Shown piece after piece: positions 1-11,262 of a stretch of 64,000 nucleotides of DNA. This DNA comes from Tetracentron sinense (taxonomy: Eukaryota; Streptophyta; Magnoliopsida; Trochodendrales; Trochodendraceae). Numbering within the stretch: the stretch's first letter is position 1; each line of letters opens with the position of its first letter. Under the pieces are notes generated by a model that did not search any database, was not told the origin of the DNA, and saw nothing but the letters and a program-made list of their open reading frames with translations. Where the stretch lies: NCBI GenBank assembly GCA_015143295.1, contig CM026566.1, positions 6,497,072-6,561,071 on the forward strand, written 5' to 3'. The position numbers were made by a program, and so were the translations under genes.

Positions 1-153
1 TTTACGCTTCCGCATCCATCTTTAGCTTCTGCACTCTGATTATTGTCTTTATAGTATTATGTTAGCCTTGTTCATTATAGGATGGTTTGGCAGGTATGTA
101 TACTCACACCTAAAGCATCCCTTAACTTATAGGGGGTATTTTGGGGTGTGACA
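1..153 (+). repeat. 3' end of a gypsy LTR, cut by the window edge
   Basis: The segment ends with the family-typical LTR terminus, a TATTTTGGGGTGTGACA-like sequence. It resembles the last 150 bp of the element A LTR (16239-16388), including the cttccgc and ctctgatta stretches. At 154 the sequence changes abruptly to the tandem-repeat part of a minus-strand LTR, so this LTR was inserted into the left LTR of element D. The rest of it lies outside the window. Confidence 0.75.
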
Positions 154-1650
154 GTTTGGCTTTATCATTCATGCTTGTTTTCCTTGTAAGTCAGGTATGA
201 CATATCCTAGGGATATGCTCTATCCTTGACTGGCCCGATGTCTGGCTTTATCATTCATGCTTGTTTTCCTTGTGAGCCAGGTATGACATATCCTAGGGAT
301 ATGCCCTACCATTGACCAGCCCGATGACTGGCTTAATCATTCGTTTCGTGAATCACAATTTTTGTTCTTATTTGTTTCTTTCAATGACTTGTCTTTAAAA
401 ACATTGGTTCATGCATGCATGCGTGGGTGTGTGTGACACTTGTAGTAATCATGATGACAATATGACATAAAGGATAGTGTATAGCATTTCAATTCATAGT
501 ATACACATGTGAGAATTTAGATAATCTATATAGCATTTGATCAAGGTTATGAATTTGGAGGAAACTACACATATTTATGCTTTCATATTCTTCATTGATT
601 GACGAACTTCTCATTTAGGCATTTAATCAAACACATTGCATGCAACATTTCATAGTCGTTTCATTTTCTCTTTTTAGTGCATACATTCCATCAAAACAAC
701 AAGGTGTATTCATTATTTGTAGGATACCCTTCCACCATTTTTCCATCACACACATCACACCACATCCATACGGCATCTAATCGCCTCAAAGCCCTCACCC
801 ATCCATACATTCCACCATTCACGTTATCTTGTTTATATTTTAGGGCATAACATATTTCAATACAAAGGAGAAATGGGGGAGATTCAATACACATTCATTT
901 AAGAAATCCTAGGTTATTACCAAAGTAGTTAGTAGGGTGTACTAACCTTGAAAACAAAAGAGGAAAACCCTTGAGAATGCCGTGGAAACATTGCCCGAGC
1001 TTAGAGGAGGAACTCCACCCATGCTTGAGGGTGGATTTGAGAAATCCAAGCCTTTGGGATGATTCTAGGGTTTTCGAGCCCTTGATTCTCTCAAGTTGAA
1101 ACCCTAGGAGAAAACCCCTTTCTCCTCTCTTACTGTCTCTCAAAATAGAATGCCTTAGGGTTTATGAACCCTTATGGCTTAAGCAAGCCCTTATAGGCAA
1201 GGGTCGAGTGCCCAAAAGACGAAAAAAGCCCTTAATAAAATTTATGCAAAACGCGAAGGACTGAGCGATCAGTGGTTATGACCGAGCGATCGGTGTTTTT
1301 GACCAAGCGATCGGTTGAAAACACCCTCTCTGAAATTTTTTATCATACAAAATTTTGGACCAGTCGATAGATACTGATCGATCGGTTGTGGACCGATCGA
1401 TCACTGGTTTGGACCGAGCGATTGGTGTTTTGCAAATTTTGCCACTGAGTCCATTTTACTGTTTTGGCCATATCTTTTGACTCGTTCGTCGGATTTTGAC
1501 GATTCAACTTGCGTTGGGTTCGTCATTCGAAGGGAAACATTTCTGGTATTTTAGAATTTTCAAATTGTTCTTTATTTATTAATTACACTATGTGAAAGGC
1601 CAATGGCTATGAGAACACTGTTCATTAAGTATGAAAAGTTTTGGGGCACA
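154..1650 (-). repeat. 3' LTR of element D (truncated)
   Basis: It matches about 10986-12590 of the 5' LTR, with two rather than four copies of an 86-bp tandem unit. Its minus-strand start is near 1650, next to a degraded polypurine tract (minus strand of 1653-1672) and a degraded CAAATTTCGGGGACGAA-like box that precedes every 3' LTR of this group. Its U5 end is missing because another LTR (1-153) is inserted there. Confidence 0.85.
1260..1427 (-). promoter_or_regulatory. CGATCGATCGG palindrome array in D 3' LTR U3
   Basis: Seven or so copies of a 14-bp palindrome-like unit (consensus ACCGATCGATCGGT or ACCGAGCGATCGGT), several mutated. The array lies upstream of the putative TATA region on the minus strand. 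Its counterpart in the other D LTR is at 12182-12374. Confidence 0.6.
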
Positions 1651-1776
1651 ATATTCTTCTCTCCTTACAAAAATTTCATTCTCAAAATTTGGACGATATA
1701 TACATGTACAAAACCATAACAAAACACAAAAGAATGCCAAAGTCCTAAACAAACAATTAAGGATATTTTTCTCTCA

Positions 1777-4333
1777 CTTCGGCCTCTTGTTCCCATGTAG
1801 CTTCTTTTACCGAGTGGTGTTACCATCTTACAGGGACCAAGGGAATGGTCTTGTTGTGCAAGACTTGATGTCCTCTGTCCAAGATTTGCATTGGTTGCTC
1901 AACTAGGGTGAGATCCTCCTAGATTTCTGCTGGATCAATTTTAATGACATGGGATGGGTCCAAGATATATTTCCAAAGCATAGAGACATGGAACACATTG
2001 TGGACCGTCGCCATATGAGCGGGTAAGGTAATACGGTAAGCCACCTCACCGACTCTAAGGATGATCTCGAACAGACCCACGTATCTTGGACTGAGCTTGC
2101 CTCTATTCCCAAATCTCATAACACCCTTGGTCGGTGAAATCTTGGCAAAAACCAAGTCGCCAACTCAAAATTCAAGATCTCTTCTTCGGTTGTCGGCGTA
2201 GCTTTTCTATCGATCCTGTGTGGTCATTAACCTCTCCCGGATAAGCTTGACCCTATCTACGGTCCACTCAATCAATTCTGGGCCCAAAACCTTTCTTTTC
2301 CCAATTTCATCCTAATACAACGGGGATCTACAACTTCTCCCATACAAAGCCTCAAAAGGCACCATTTGGATGCTCACTTGATAACTGTTATTGTAGGTGA
2401 ATTTTACCAAAGGCAAATGGTCTTCCCAACTTCCCTTAAAGTCTAGCATACATGCCCGGAGCATATCTTCAATGATTTGGTTCACCCGTTCTGTTTGCCC
2501 ATCCGTCTATGGATGAAAAACGGTGCTAAAGTCTAGTCGGGAACCCATGGCACTCTAAAAGCTTTTCCAAAACCTGGATGTAAACCTTGGATCCCGGTCT
2601 AAGACAATGCTCATTGGCACCCTGTGCAACCGGACTATCTCTTTGATATACAATGCAGCCAATTGATTTGAATTGAACGTAGTCCGATACGGCAAGAAAT
2701 GCATGCACTTTGTTAGTATGTCAACTACAACCCATATAGCATCTGTATTTCTAACTGTCTTTGGCAACCCCACAATAAAATCCATGGAGATGTGTTCCCA
2801 CATCCACTCGAGAATAGGGAGGGATTGTAAAAGTTCAGCCGGTCTCCTGTGCTCGGCCTTGACTTGCTGGCACACTAAGCACTTAGACACATACTCCGCT
2901 ATTTCTCGCTTCATGTTCCGCCACCAAAAGTGCCCCTTCAAGTTTCTATACATTTTGGTACCCCCAGGGTGAACGGTATACATGGACCAGTTAGCCTCAT
3001 CTAAGATCTCTCTTTTAAGCTCTACATTGGCTGAGACACATATTCTCCCTTTGAATGTGAGAGTTCCATCTCCCTTCGTAGCGAAGTCATCACTTCCCTT
3101 ACTAACCGCCTTATCACGGAAAGCAATCAACTCGGCATCCGCTACTTGCAACTCCCGGATCAGATCAATGATGCACGGTTTCACCATGGGATTTTCCATC
3201 AATTGCCCATGAGTAGGATGATAGAAGCTAATGTCGAGGTTGGAAGCATCCTCCAGTAACCTCCACTCCTTTAGCATCATGTGGGCCAAAAGTCCAGTAG
3301 GCTTCTGGCTAAGAGCATCGGCTATAACATTCGCCATGCCCGGATGATATTGAATGGAACATTCATAGTCTTTTAAGAATTCCATCCATTGCCTTTGCCT
3401 TTAGTTCAGCTCCTTCTGGAAAAATAGGTACTTCAAGCTTTTATGGTCGGTGAACACCTCAAACTGTTCCCCATAGAGATAATGTCGCCAAATTTTCAAG
3501 GCAAACACAACAGTAAAAAGTTCTAAGTCATGAGTTGGATAATTTCTTTTATGCTCCTTCAATTGCCTTGAGGCATAGGCAATAACTTTGTCGTGCTACA
3601 TGAGCACGCATCCCAACCCCACGTGGGAGGCATCACTATACACGACAATACAGCCGCTCTTGGAAGGCACTATAAGTCGGGGGCTGTAGTAAGGCGTTTC
3701 TTCAATTCCTGGAAGCTCACTTCACATCTGTCACTCCAACTGAACTTGGCATTTTTCATCATCAAGTAAGTAAGAGGTGTAGCCAAATCGGAGAATCCCT
3801 CCACAAATCTCCGGTAGTAGCCAGCCAACCCGAGGAAATTCTGAATCTTTGTGACACTTCTGGGTTTTTCCCAATTCAATACTGCCTCTACCTTGGCTGG
3901 GTCATTAGAAATGCCCTCAGTTGATACTACATGCCCGAGAAAGGCCACTTCTCCAACCAGAATTCACACTTACTTAGCTTGGCATACAACTTGTGCTCTT
4001 GAAGCATCTCAAGAGTAAGGCGAAGGTCTCGATCATGATCCTCACGTGTCGGGGAGTATACTAATATGTCTTCTATGAACACCACGACACATTTGTAGAG
4101 ATAGGGTCTGAACACCCGGTTCATCAAATCCATGAACGCCACCGGTGCATTCGTCAACCCGAAAGGCATGACAAGGAACTCGTAGTGCCCATACCGAGTC
4201 CTGAAAGTCATCTTTTGATTATCTTATGCCTTGACCTTTAACTGATGATACCCCGACTTAAGATCAATCTTGGAAAAGAATCTCGCTCCTTTCAATTGGT
4301 CGAATAAGTTGTCTATCCATGGTAAAGGATAAT
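1777..4333 (-). pseudogene. D pol: RT C-terminal half, RNase H, integrase, chromodomain-like tail
   Basis: Read right to left on the minus strand. RT continues from the S insertion with the [17 protein letters not shown] region, then FGLTNAP and a mutated active site ([10 protein letters not shown], with E where the conserved first D stands). RNase H follows, ending in HPGMANVIADALS. The integrase has an HHCC zinc finger ([12 protein letters not shown], then [11 protein letters not shown]), the D of [10 protein letters not shown], and the D and E of the [13 protein letters not shown] region. A GPF-like stretch is altered to GLFEI, and a tail like HHS-x-EATWE resembles Tekay chromodomain-like ends. 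Stops near 2556, 2310 and 1835 and frameshifts break the frame. One stop reads SPLY-stop-DE where A has SPLYWDE, a TGG to TAG change. Non-functional. Confidence 0.9.
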
Positions 4334-5556
4334 TGTAGCGCCCTGGATTTTCTAGAATCACTGTTCATGTGCAAGGACAGTTCATGTGAGTGAATTGTGT
4401 CGAGGGCACTAGTATTGGAAGGGCCAAATGCCTTTATTATAAGTTGGGTTTGGTTAATGTGAGTGAGGGTTTCCTCATGGCTTGAGAGTGATGGGAGTTG
4501 GTGTATGAATCAAGAAGTGTAAGGTGTTTTGGGAAAACATGAAAGAGTGTAAAAACACTCTAAGTGTCAATTTGAGCGATTTTGTAGGAGTCGGGGCCTT
4601 CCATGCATTTGGGTTGTGCCCAATGGGTTACCCTAGTTGGTTTAAGAACTTAGGGTCGGGAGCTATGAGAATGGAGTAGGGGTTGGATTCGAGGTGGATG
4701 GGTTATGAAAATACCCTTAGTATGTATGTAGAAACCCGGAACCGAGTTCCCTAGGTCGAGAATAGTGCCATGAATAGTGTGTGGATAGTGCCTTGTGTGG
4801 TGTGTGTAAAGGCTTAAGGCCTTTACATTTTGTTCTTGGTAGGATGGTCTATTTTGTTCTAGTTAGTGTGTTGAGTTAAGTGAGGATTTTAGGTGCGTGT
4901 TTTGAATCTTAAAAGAGAGTATAAAGATACTTTAAGTGTCTAAAAACAAGGGTATAAAATACCCTAAGTGTTTAAATGGGTTGTAGGTGAATGGTGCTAG
5001 TGCATGAGGCATAAGGAGGTCGGAGCCTCTCATGTATGTCGGTGTGACTTTAATGATCATTGAGGTGGGTTAAAAAACTATGGAGAATGATTTATGAGGT
5101 CTGAGTAGGGTGTTGGACCCAAGGGAAAAGAGTGTGAAAACACTCGAAGTGTTATAGGTGTTGAAAAGGTATGTTTCGGCATTTACCTCAACTTTAAAGG
5201 GCTCTAGTTTAGTCATCTTTGCTTGGAATCGAGTGAGTATTGAATTTTTGGAAAGATATTAAAACCTTCTTCGAGGTTCATAATTACCATTTTTCCAGAT
5301 TCTGAGTCGGGGTTGAGTCAAAAGTCCGATTTCCAAAGTTGGGACTGTTGAAAATCTGGGCTGTTGAAACCCATTTACAGACCATTCAGCTTTGGAGCCA
5401 TTTTTGATAAAGTAAAACTCAAAATTTGGAGTTGTACAAAACCTCAAAGTTGTTCCCCTTTGAAAGATGAATCCAACGCAAGTTGAATCGTCAAAATCGG
5501 ACCACAGAGTCAAACGTTATGGTCGATCTACCGAAGCGCATTTTTACAGAAAAACT

Positions 5557-5662
5557 CACTCGAGCGAGATCCAAACCCGCTCAAGCGAGATAGACCAAAA
5601 CTGAGTTTTTGAGTACCGGGAGCAACCCGCTCGATAGAGATGGAAGCCCGCTCGAGCGAGAT
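5557..5662 (+). promoter_or_regulatory. CTCGAGCGAG palindrome array in S LTR
   Basis: Four copies of a unit like CCGCTCGAGCGAGAT, some imperfect. It lies about 45 bp upstream of a TATA box, exactly where the A, B, D, E and H LTRs carry CGATCGATCGG palindromes. The position is conserved but the palindrome differs. Confidence 0.6.
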
Positions 5663-5705
5663 TGCACAGACACGTCTTTTTTAGGGTTTTTCTCAACCCA
5701 AACAC

Positions 5706-5716
5706 CTATTTATACC
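5706..5716 (+). promoter_or_regulatory. TATA box of S LTR
   Basis: CTATTTATACC lies downstream of the palindrome array and upstream of an ATG-poor leader ending in a GT donor-like site at 5937. This is the expected layout for the U3/R border. Confidence 0.5.
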
Positions 5717-6799
5717 CTATTTTCGGGGGACCAAGGTTTCTAACACCTAGAGAGTGACTTTTTGAGAGAAAAAGAGAGAAAGTAGAGGAAAGGTTTGTGG
5801 ATTTCCAAGAGGGGTCTTGTAGAGATCCAAGAGAGTCCAAATCAAAGCTTGGATCATTTCCTTCAAGAAGGATCTTCCACTACCAAGTTGAGATTCTACT
5901 CAAAGGCTTTCTTCTACAAAGAAATTGGTCCAAGAGGTTAGTGATTCTACTACCTAACTTTGTTATTATACAAAGATAGAAAAGATGATTAAAGGGGTGA
6001 TTTAAATAGAGATTAACCTCGCTATAATGGAACAAGTGAATGTATGATTTAGGGTAAACTAGATTGTGAGAAAATAACGGTATCTGATATCTAACTTTGT
6101 CATCATACTACAATTAAATAGATGGTTTACTATGTGATTTTAACCTTAATGGGATGCAAATGGTAAATCTATAGTTTGGGGTAAACTAGATAATGATCAA
6201 TGAGTAAATAGGGATTTGAAATTTGGGGGTTTTTCAACAAGAGGATTAATATGACTCTATTTGTAAGTGAAACTACTACCTAGCTTTGTTATGATGCAAA
6301 TAACACATATGGGATTTTGGGTGAACCACATTATGAACAAATGAGTAAATAGGGATTTATAAATTGGGGGTGTTGCAATACAAGAATCAATAGGGTTATA
6401 TATGTGTGAGATCATTATTATTCCCTAAATAAATCATGATTTTTAGTATGATGTGATGAAAATGACATGGTCTTAATGATGTGATGAATTAGGCTAAAAT
6501 CCATAGTCTTGATGTTGTGATGAAATGTATGGAAATATTTTATGTTTTAGAATTATCCAATGATACTACAATGCTATGACTTGTATGAACCTATATGAAT
6601 TGTTAAGGCTTTACATATATACACAATGATGCTCACAAGCACACCAAGCACGATAAATTATGCATGATCGAGTTTTTGCATAAGCATGTATTTCAAGAGT
6701 CATGAACAAGGTTTTTCAAAGGCATTCATAAGAAAGAAGCATAAGCATTTGACAAAGCCAAACTTTGGGTTGGTATTCTAAGATCAGTTACTTCATGCT

Positions 6800-7075
6800 C
6801 ACAAAGATCAAGTCTAAGATCTTGCATAAACTCCATGGATCATAAGTCTCGCAAGGCTTCTCAAGAACTCATAAGAAACTCACAAGTCTAAGATCTTGCA
6901 TGTCTCCAAGGATCATAAGCTCACAAGAAAGCTCACAAGAAAGTTCACAAGAAGGCTCACAAGAAAGCTCGTAAGCTCACAAGAAAAGTCATAAGAACTC
7001 GTAAGCTCACAAGAATTCATAAGAAAACACGAGACTCACAAGCATTCATAAGAACTCATAAGCATGCATAAGATG
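6800..7075 (+). repeat. CACAAGAA short tandem-like repeats in S LTR
   Basis: About 15 imperfect copies of units such as GCTCACAAGAAA or CTCATAAGAA. They occupy the same relative place as the 69-, 80- and 86-bp arrays of the related LTRs. Confidence 0.7.
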
Positions 7076-7256
7076 ATTTGTTTTCCATGAAAATAACAAG
7101 TTTTACGAACGGTTTTCCATGATGGAGTTTTGAAGCATGAACTTGTGATTTGTAATTACTCATACTCTTGTATGTAATATTCTGATTATTATTCTTAGAG
7201 GGTATTTGCATGCGGTATTTTATTATTTTAACACTGTTAGCTAGTAGTTTTGGCTC

Positions 7257-7277
7257 GCTGAGTATTCCATGCTCAGC
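7257..7277 (+). other. Conserved hairpin upstream of LTR small ORF (S)
   Basis: A GCTGAG / CTCAGC perfect 6-bp stem with a 9-nt TATTCCATG loop, 10 nt upstream of the small ORF. The same hairpin occurs in all related LTRs. Confidence 0.6.
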
Positions 7278-7287
7278 CATACATGTT

Positions 7288-7398
7288 ATGTCGGCAGGTC
7301 CGTTCGACATCTGCAACCCGGAGCCATGGGTTGAGGAAAAGTACGAGGAAGAAAGGGATCCGCCTATCCCAAGTAATCACAGGTGGACAGAGACCTAG
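7288..7398 (+). CDS. LTR-encoded acidic small ORF (S copy, 36 aa)
   Basis: The function is unknown. The ORF starts ATGTCGGCAGGT and encodes MSAG, then PFDIC, then PEPWVEEKYEEE, ending in a short basic tail and TAG. It matches small ORFs in the A, B, D, E and G LTRs at amino-acid level, while codons differ at third positions (the Val of PWV is GTT here, GTC in B and GTG in E). No signal peptide or membrane segment is seen. It lies just after the conserved hairpin and about 210 bp after the tandem repeats. The same ATG region is also a good 3' splice acceptor, so it may be a leader exon rather than a free microprotein. Confidence 0.5.
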   Translation: MSAGPFDICNPEPWVEEKYEEERDPPIPSNHRWTET

Positions 7399-7693
7399 AT
7401 AGGTGGCCCTATCTAGACTATTGCTGAGTGGAGAGACTATGAGGGTTCTTTTTTATTTTGATAGGTGGGCATGTCCACCTTTACTTTTGTCATGTATGTA
7501 CAAACTTGGAATACAGAGTATATATATAGAAAAGAAATTTTTGGGTTACGCTTCCATACACGTTTATGCTTACGCATTACTTTATGTTTACAATATATAC
7601 TGCCTTGTGTATTAGACAAGATGATTTGCCAGGTTAAGTATAGTCTCTCCTAAAGTATCCCTAAACTCCTAGGGAGTATTTTGGGGCGCGATA

Positions 7694-8436
7694 ATAACGA
7701 TTCTTGATAGTGACCTTATTTAACTATCGGTAATCAATACACATACGCATTAAACTGTCCTTCTTCACAAATAGCACTGGGGTACCCCATGGTGAGACAC
7801 TCGGTCTAATGAATTCCAGGCTTTGCAGTTCATCTAATTGTACCTTTAACTCTTTGATTTCAATCGGGGCCATTCTATATGGAACTCTTGAAATTGGAGC
7901 TGTGCCCGGAGTAAGCTCTATAGCAAAATCGATCTCTCTATTAGGAGGCAATCCGAGAAGTTCTTCCGGAAACACATCCAAGAACTCGCTCACAACCGGA
8001 ATGGCTGAGGAGTTCGGTGCCTCTGGGTTTCCTATGCTCAAAGCTGCAAGGCGGGCAATATCCCTCTCTCTCAATCCTCGAAAGTGAAATGGCTTAACTC
8101 CTTCTGGCCTAAAGTTCACCATCTTTTCAAAACATGCAACATGGCCGTGGTGGTTTGACAACCAATCCATCCCTAGGATGATGTCGAAATCCAAGTCTTG
8201 GAAATCTAGGATGATGAGGTCGACTAACAGTTCATTCTGTCCCACTTGCACCACACTATCCTTGTATATTCTATCTGCATCAACCGACTTGCCAAGCGGA
8301 GTCGCAATGGTTAATTCTCGCTCCAACGGAGTAGACTCAGTTAAAAAGCCCTTCGCAAAATTGGGTGAGACAAAAGAGTGAGTGGATCCTGTGTCAATCA
8401 ACACTCGGGCTAGGCATTTGTTTACTAATAAAGTGC
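7694..8436 (-). pseudogene. D protease and RT N-terminal part
   Basis: Minus-strand reading starts just after the intron and gives an aspartic protease with the active-site triad in [14 protein letters not shown] linker with the ILGMDWLS motif follows, then the RT N-terminus (YRMAPIE, then SPWGTPVLFVKKD and MCIDYR). One K is missing from the usual KKKDGSM and the frame ends near 7724 just after the DYR motif; S sits right after this point. The remainder of RT is at 1777-4333. Confidence 0.9.
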
Positions 8437-8571
8437 TTGTACGATTAAATAACTAATATCAATAGATTTCAGGCATACATGCATCATACGTGGGTAACCT
8501 ATTGTATAACTAAACAATATATAACATAATAGTAATCATTCACAACTTAAAACTCTAACATTCTTACATAC
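8437..8571 (-). other. Gag-pol intron of D, acceptor mutated
   Basis: It occupies the same place as the introns in A (17963-18098) and B (24759-24892). The donor is GCAAG/GTATGT. The acceptor reads GTACAA/GC where A and B have ACACAG or GCACAG, so AG has become AA. The gag frame meets TAA at the second in-frame codon inside it. Confidence 0.65.
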
Positions 8572-9790
8572 CTTGCACGCCATCATCGGATGCACGTGCG
8601 TCTCTCTCTGACAGGGCAAAAACTCAACCCTGGGTGGCTGGGCGAGGCGGTCACGTAGAGTGTGCAGACCTCGATGCCGGTGAAGAGCTCTGCTGAGATG
8701 TCTACCTAATGGGGGGCCTACTCCCCTGAGACTGAGCTGGCAAGTGACATCGGGGGCAATCTCTAATCATGTGGCCTTGGTCACCACAATGAAAACAACT
8801 TCCGGTAGCCTTTCGACACTTGCCGGCTAAATGCCTTCTTCCACAAAGGGTGCAGATGTCATAAGAATAGGTGGAAGGTGCTTATCTCGATGCCTGCATC
8901 ATCACAGGGCGAGGAGCCTGAGTGAGGGCCAGGCGAAAAGCCGGTGGAGGAAAAGGACGAAGAGATTGAGGTCCAGAGTACATCCTCTATGACTACGCTG
9001 GCCCTACAAACTGTTATGGAGCAAACCTAGCCTGCTTCTCTGCGGCACCACTAGACTGGCCCTTCTTCATTACCCTTCTCTTGAGGAATTCCTCAGAATT
9101 CGACTCTACCAAGAGGTATTTATCCACAACTTCCGATTAGGTCTCATGTCTGAACATTGAGACTTGGTCCTTGAGGTAGGCCTTCAACCCCCTCTCAAAT
9201 ATTTGGGCTTTCATAACCTCAGTCACTATCATATGTGGAGCAAATCGAGATAGCTCCGAGAACTTGGCTTCATAAGCCACCATTGACATGCTACCTTGCC
9301 CTAAGGTAATAAATTCAACTTCCTTCTTTTCTTTCATCCTGATGGGGAAGTATTTCTAGTAAAAGACGTTTAAAAATTCTCCCCATATCAGAGCTTGGCC
9401 TTGCCGGGTCAATTCTTGGGTCCTAAGTGCGGACCTCCACCAATGATCAGCCCCACCTTCAAACAAGAAGGCCGCCCAATAACCCTTTCTGCCTCAGTAG
9501 GCACCAATACTGAGAATATCTTTTCTAATTGGCCATGAGTGGATCAATACTTCCACAAAATGTTAGAGGCTTTATCCTCCGAAAAGCCTCTATTCCGGCT
9601 TGTGCTCGATTTGGAGGAGCATCTATTAGACCGGCACCGAACGGAGGAGTATCTGGTTGACTTTCTGCCAACATGCCAATGTCTCGGCTATGGATGCAAA
9701 GGCTTGAGTGAAGTCAGGTTGTTCATCACCCAATGGAGCATCACCTCCATTACCTCTAGTATTGTATCCGTGACCCCATGCACCATGCCT
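8572..9790 (-). pseudogene. D gag, heavily decayed
   Basis: The N-terminus resembles MRHGAWGHGYNTRGNG and [18 protein letters not shown], like the A and B Gag starts. A piece at 9337-9137 keeps the Gag core (MKEKKEVEFITL, then [15 protein letters not shown]). The zinc-knuckle region near 8760-8860 (CFHCGDQGHMIRDC-like) is still readable. Several frameshifts and stops prevent translation. Confidence 0.85.
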
Positions 9791-10099
9791 CATGATTACT
9801 CCTGAGGACAATAGTACAACATGAGTCTAACTTGGATACGCATTTAGTAACAATTTCACAATTCATTCAAAGCATATTCACTAACCACGAAACAAAGTAC
9901 ACATGGTATACATAGCAATGGCATCACATACAACCCATGTTCCTAGCGTAGGACTCTAAATTCGATTGAAGTTCAACCTGTTTTGACTAGGACTAACTTG
10001 TAAGTCCATACTTGGAATACAACTCTTTCGTATGAACCTAATGCCTTGTTCAATTATGCTATCAAGTACTAAGTGACCCTAGGGACTCTAATGCCTAGG

Positions 10100-10111
10100 G
10101 CTCTGATACCA
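10100..10111 (-). other. Primer-binding site of D
   Basis: The minus strand reads TGGTATCAGAGC, complementary to the 3' end of initiator-Met tRNA, a few bases inside the 5' LTR. Confidence 0.85.
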
Positions 10112-10399
10112 CTTCTGTCGCGCCCCAAAATACCCCTTAGGAGTTAAGGGATACTTTAAAGGTGACTATTCATACCTGTCAAACCATCCTGTAATAAACA
10201 AGGCTAACATGATATAATAACAACAATAATCATAGTGTAGAAGCTAAACATGAGTGCGGCAGCATAAACCAACATTTTCCTTTCTATATAAGGTGGTCTG
10301 TACTCCAAGTGAGAATATATATACAAAACATATTAATTCAAAGGTGGACATGCCCACCTATCAAAATACAAAATGAGAAACCTCACAACTCTCTTTCGC

Positions 10400-10555
10400 T
10401 CAATAATCACCCCCGTGGGGCCAATGGTCTAAATCCCTCGCCTCAACCTGAGGCTCAACTACCGACTCCTCATATGTTTCATCCTCGTCATAGTCCTCCT
10501 CAACCCAAGGACCCGGGGTACAAATGTCAAAGGGGACCCATGCACCTGCCGACAT
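10400..10555 (-). CDS. LTR-encoded acidic small ORF (D copy, 51 aa)
   Basis: Function unknown. On the minus strand the ORF starts ATGTCGGCAGGT and encodes MSAGAWVPFDIC, then TPGPWVEEDYDEDE, and a C-terminal ARDLDHWPHGGDY. It shares the C-terminal DLDHWPHG block with A and the core PFDIC-x-P-x-PWVEE with every copy. It is strongly acidic in the middle and ends at its own TGA about 300 nt before the LTR end, so it is not a gag N-terminus read continuously. Codon use differs from A mainly at silent sites. Alternative reading: the second exon of a spliced leader. Confidence 0.5.
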   Translation of the reverse strand: MSAGAWVPFDICTPGPWVEEDYDEDETYEESVVEPQVEARDLDHWPHGGDY

Positions 10556-10559
10556 AAAG

Positions 10560-10591
10560 GTACGACTAAGTATGAAATACTTAGCGCGTAC
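10560..10591 (-). other. Conserved hairpin, D copy, with paired changes
   Basis: The minus-strand stem is GCTAAG / CTTAGT instead of GCTGAG / CTCAGC. The G-to-A and facing C-to-T changes keep the inner pair, and the terminal pair becomes G-U. Outer GTAC / GTAC halves can extend the stem. Confidence 0.6.
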
Positions 10592-10916
10592 AAGCTACTA
10601 GCTAACAATAGCAATAACCCTCACACATGGCAACAAGATAGAATTCATCATATCAATATGAAACAAGAATAGCAGTATAAAACAATTAGCATTGAAAGTA
10701 AAGTAAAGTGATAATCTTGAAATGCTTGAATGAATAAGAAAAACTCCGATAAAACTTGTACTATAAAATCATGTCTTATACTTGAAAATAGTCTTCCGTG
10801 TTTCTTTCAAAACATGCCTCTCATGTTTGAAAACTTGTTTCTTGTCATGGTCTCATTCGTAAGAATCACGCATGTTTGTCTTGTCTTGCTTGTTCTTGTT
10901 ATGTTCTTGACTTGAC

Positions 10917-11262
10917 TTGCTTGTATACTTGTGAACCAGATATGACATATCCTAGGGACATGCCCTACCCTTGACCGGCCCGATATCCGGCTTTATCATT
11001 CATGCTTGTTTTCCTTGTGAGCCAGGTATGACATATCCTAGGGATATGCCCTACCCTTGACTGGCCCAATGTCCGACTTTATCATTCATGCTTGTTTTCC
11101 TTGTGAGCCAGGTATGACATATCCTAGGGATATGCCTTACCCTTGACCGGCTCGATGTCCGACTTTATCATTCATGCTTGTTTTTCTTGTAAGCTAGGTA
11201 TGACATATCCTAGGGAAATGCCCTGCCCTTGACCTGCCCAATGTCTGGCTTTGTCATTCATT
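10917..11262. repeat. 86-bp tandem array in D 5' LTR (4 copies)
   Basis: Units carry CATGCTTGTTTTCCTTGTGAG followed by GCCAGGTATGACATATCC. The CATGCTTG core recurs at 11001, 11087 and 11173, exactly 86 bp apart. The other D LTR has only two copies. Confidence 0.85.

Larger units (their letters stand above)
5937..7297 (+). other. Putative leader intron in S LTR
   Basis: The donor-like site is AAGAG/GTTAGTG and the acceptor-like site TGTCGGCAG/GT, with the AG at 7297. Equivalent pairs occur in A, B, D and E. The interval is AT-rich, contains many ATGs and holds the tandem repeats. Splicing is inferred only from the sites. Confidence 0.4.
4334..7693 (+). mobile_element. Solo LTR S of a related gypsy family, inserted in D RT
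   Basis: It starts TGTAGCGCCC and ends GGGGCGCGATA, a decayed form of GGGGCGTGACA. The flanks give a 5-bp duplication, ATAAT at 4329-4333 and ATAAC at 7694-7698, with one C-to-T difference; the D reading frame resumes across it. No internal region, PBS or second LTR is present, so this is a solo LTR left by LTR-LTR recombination. It is 3.36 kb, longer than the A, B and D LTRs, and contains its own palindrome array, TATA box, hairpin and small ORF. Confidence 0.85.
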
